From assembly GCA_037903355.1 (NCBI GenBank), contig JBAJFE010000027.1, positions 372,001 to 436,000 on the forward strand: 64,000 bases of DNA, given 5' to 3'. A program made the position numbers and the translations under genes. Shown here one piece after another: positions 62,981-64,000 of this stretch (the first letter of the stretch is position 1; every line of letters begins with the position of its first letter). Under the pieces are notes generated by a model, which was given only the letters and a program-made list of their open reading frames with translations, searched no databases and was not told where the DNA came from. The stretch comes from Trichuris trichiura (lineage: Eukaryota; Nematoda; Enoplea; Trichinellida; Trichuridae).

Positions 62981-63252
62981 CAATATCTGTGTAATGTATG
63001 CGGGGAGATTTCTCTTGCATCGTTTTCCATCTTTTAAACCGAGGATTTTAAAGTTCTCTGTTAGAGATTTCTTCTGCGACTGTCAGCTGCTTGTCTATTC
63101 TTTTTTTAGTCTATTCTTTTTTAATCTATTCTTTTTAAATTTTCGTCCATTTTTGTCCCTTTGTTCTTTCCAGATGATTTGTGGTTCCTATAAGTTTCCA
63201 TTTGTTCCATGCTTGTAGTGACTTCTTTAACTTTGTCCTGTGTTTTTGTATC

Positions 63253-64000
63253 TTACCCATCAAGAGTGCAGCAGTTGTGGCGGGTGATAATATTTGTCCA
63301 TACATCACTTATATCCGCCCCTTGATCTCGGTTGAAGGTTGTGTTGTGTTTGATATAAAGGGCCTCTTTGAGTTTTCTTAGACGCAGGTTGCTTTCGTAA
63401 CAAAGAACCTTGGGCCGGAGGGGTTGTTCGCAGTGTATAGCGTGTTCCACCACAGCGGAAGCTTGAATAGCTTTGTCCATGGTGATTCTTGGGTTTGAGA
63501 TTGGTCTTCCGCGTTGAGCAATTGGGGTGCCACTATTGTCGAGGATGTTTTTTGCTTTTTTGTAACAGTTTAGCTTTTTAATGTGTTCGCTGAATCTACG
63601 TTCTAAAGTATTGCCTGTTTCTCCGATGTAAACTCCTGAGCACGTACATTCAACTGCGTATACTAGGCCTGTTTTCTCGGTTGTAGGAATTTTTTCTTTT
63701 GTCAGTACGAAGAATCGATCTGAGATTGGCGAAATTCTTGAAATAGACTCTGAAGCCTAATCTTTTTCCTAATTGGATAATTTTCTCGCCTAGTCCTACT
63801 ACATAGGGAACAACTAAATGTGGAGTGTATGAAATGTTTGGAACAGGGGGTTCACGTTTTTGGAGTTTGTACTTGAAAACTTGGTCAATGAAGGATTTAG
63901 GGTAGTGGTTTTTGTAAAAGACTTTTCTAATGTAGTTAAGTTCCGGCTTTAGATATTCAGGATCACAGATATTGATTGCCCTGTCAACCATTCCGGAGAG
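63253..64000 (-). pseudogene. Penelope-like RT/GIY-YIG ORF, 3' part, runs off window
   Basis: Minus strand: linker (63991-63650: NYIRKVFYKNHYPKSFIDQV; VVPYVVGLGEKIIQLGKRLG), then a frame change in an A-rich run near 63695. The GIY-YIG core CTCSGVYIGETGNTLERRFS (about 63650-63590) and the tail to 63253 (KEALYIKHNTTFNRDQGADI) follow. The core is intact, so this is the best-kept PLE endonuclease with 40040-40500. The RT lies beyond the window. Confidence 0.88.

Noticed and set aside
1..64000. CRISPR arrays, bacterial operons, tRNA or rRNA genes
   Set aside because: No regularly spaced repeats, no operon-like gene packing, and no cloverleaf or rRNA sequence was recognised by eye; a tRNA scan was not possible.

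Overview
This is a 64-kb piece of a eukaryotic nuclear genome, most likely a nematode. The evidence is an interstitial array of TTAGGC (the nematode telomere unit) near 26.6 kb, and host genes with many very short GT-AG introns (37-60 bp). Base composition, the Merlin/ISXO2-like, mariner and Penelope elements, and gene structure would fit a clade I (Trichuris-like) worm, but that genus-level guess is inference.

Three conserved host genes are certain. eIF3b (8565-10729, +) has one 56-bp intron. NOL6/UTP22 (14147-20358, -) has 19 coding exons that join in frame to 1048 aa. ATG9 (21415-59763, +) has two coding exons that join in phase to 731 aa across a 36,153-bp intron. NOL6 and ATG9 are divergent, with 1.06 kb between their start codons. 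A possible small secreted protein (7520-7877, +) and one possible minus-strand exon (6478-6734) are weaker calls. The host genes are housekeeping functions (translation initiation, ribosome assembly, autophagy) and form no shared pathway.

The rest is dominated by mobile DNA. The left end (1 to about 6.4 kb) is a minus-strand gypsy-like LTR element cut by a full Copia element (638-5167, identical LTRs, TSD TTTTG) and by a solo LTR (5987-6129, TSD GTAAC). The ATG9 intron (22702-58854) is a nest of Tigger/pogo elements and their deletion derivatives, at least seven hAT elements whose 8-bp target duplications fit NNNTANNN, a Merlin-like (ISXO2/IS1595-type) element, a decayed mariner, small TIR elements, and many Penelope-like (PLE) copies carrying RT and GIY-YIG endonuclease fragments. 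Downstream of ATG9 lie a TIR element cut by a mariner (61026-62255) and another PLE that runs off the window end.

The most interesting signal is a hammerhead-ribozyme-like motif (CUGANGA box, a 5-bp stem II of GGGUC/GACCC type, GAAA box). It occurs at about 14 places in the terminal repeats of the PLEs. In three cases two such repeats lie head-to-head as compact 269-401-bp fold-back units, each flanked by an exact 14-bp target duplication. These look like self-contained, non-autonomous PLE-derived mobile units with a ribozyme in each arm.
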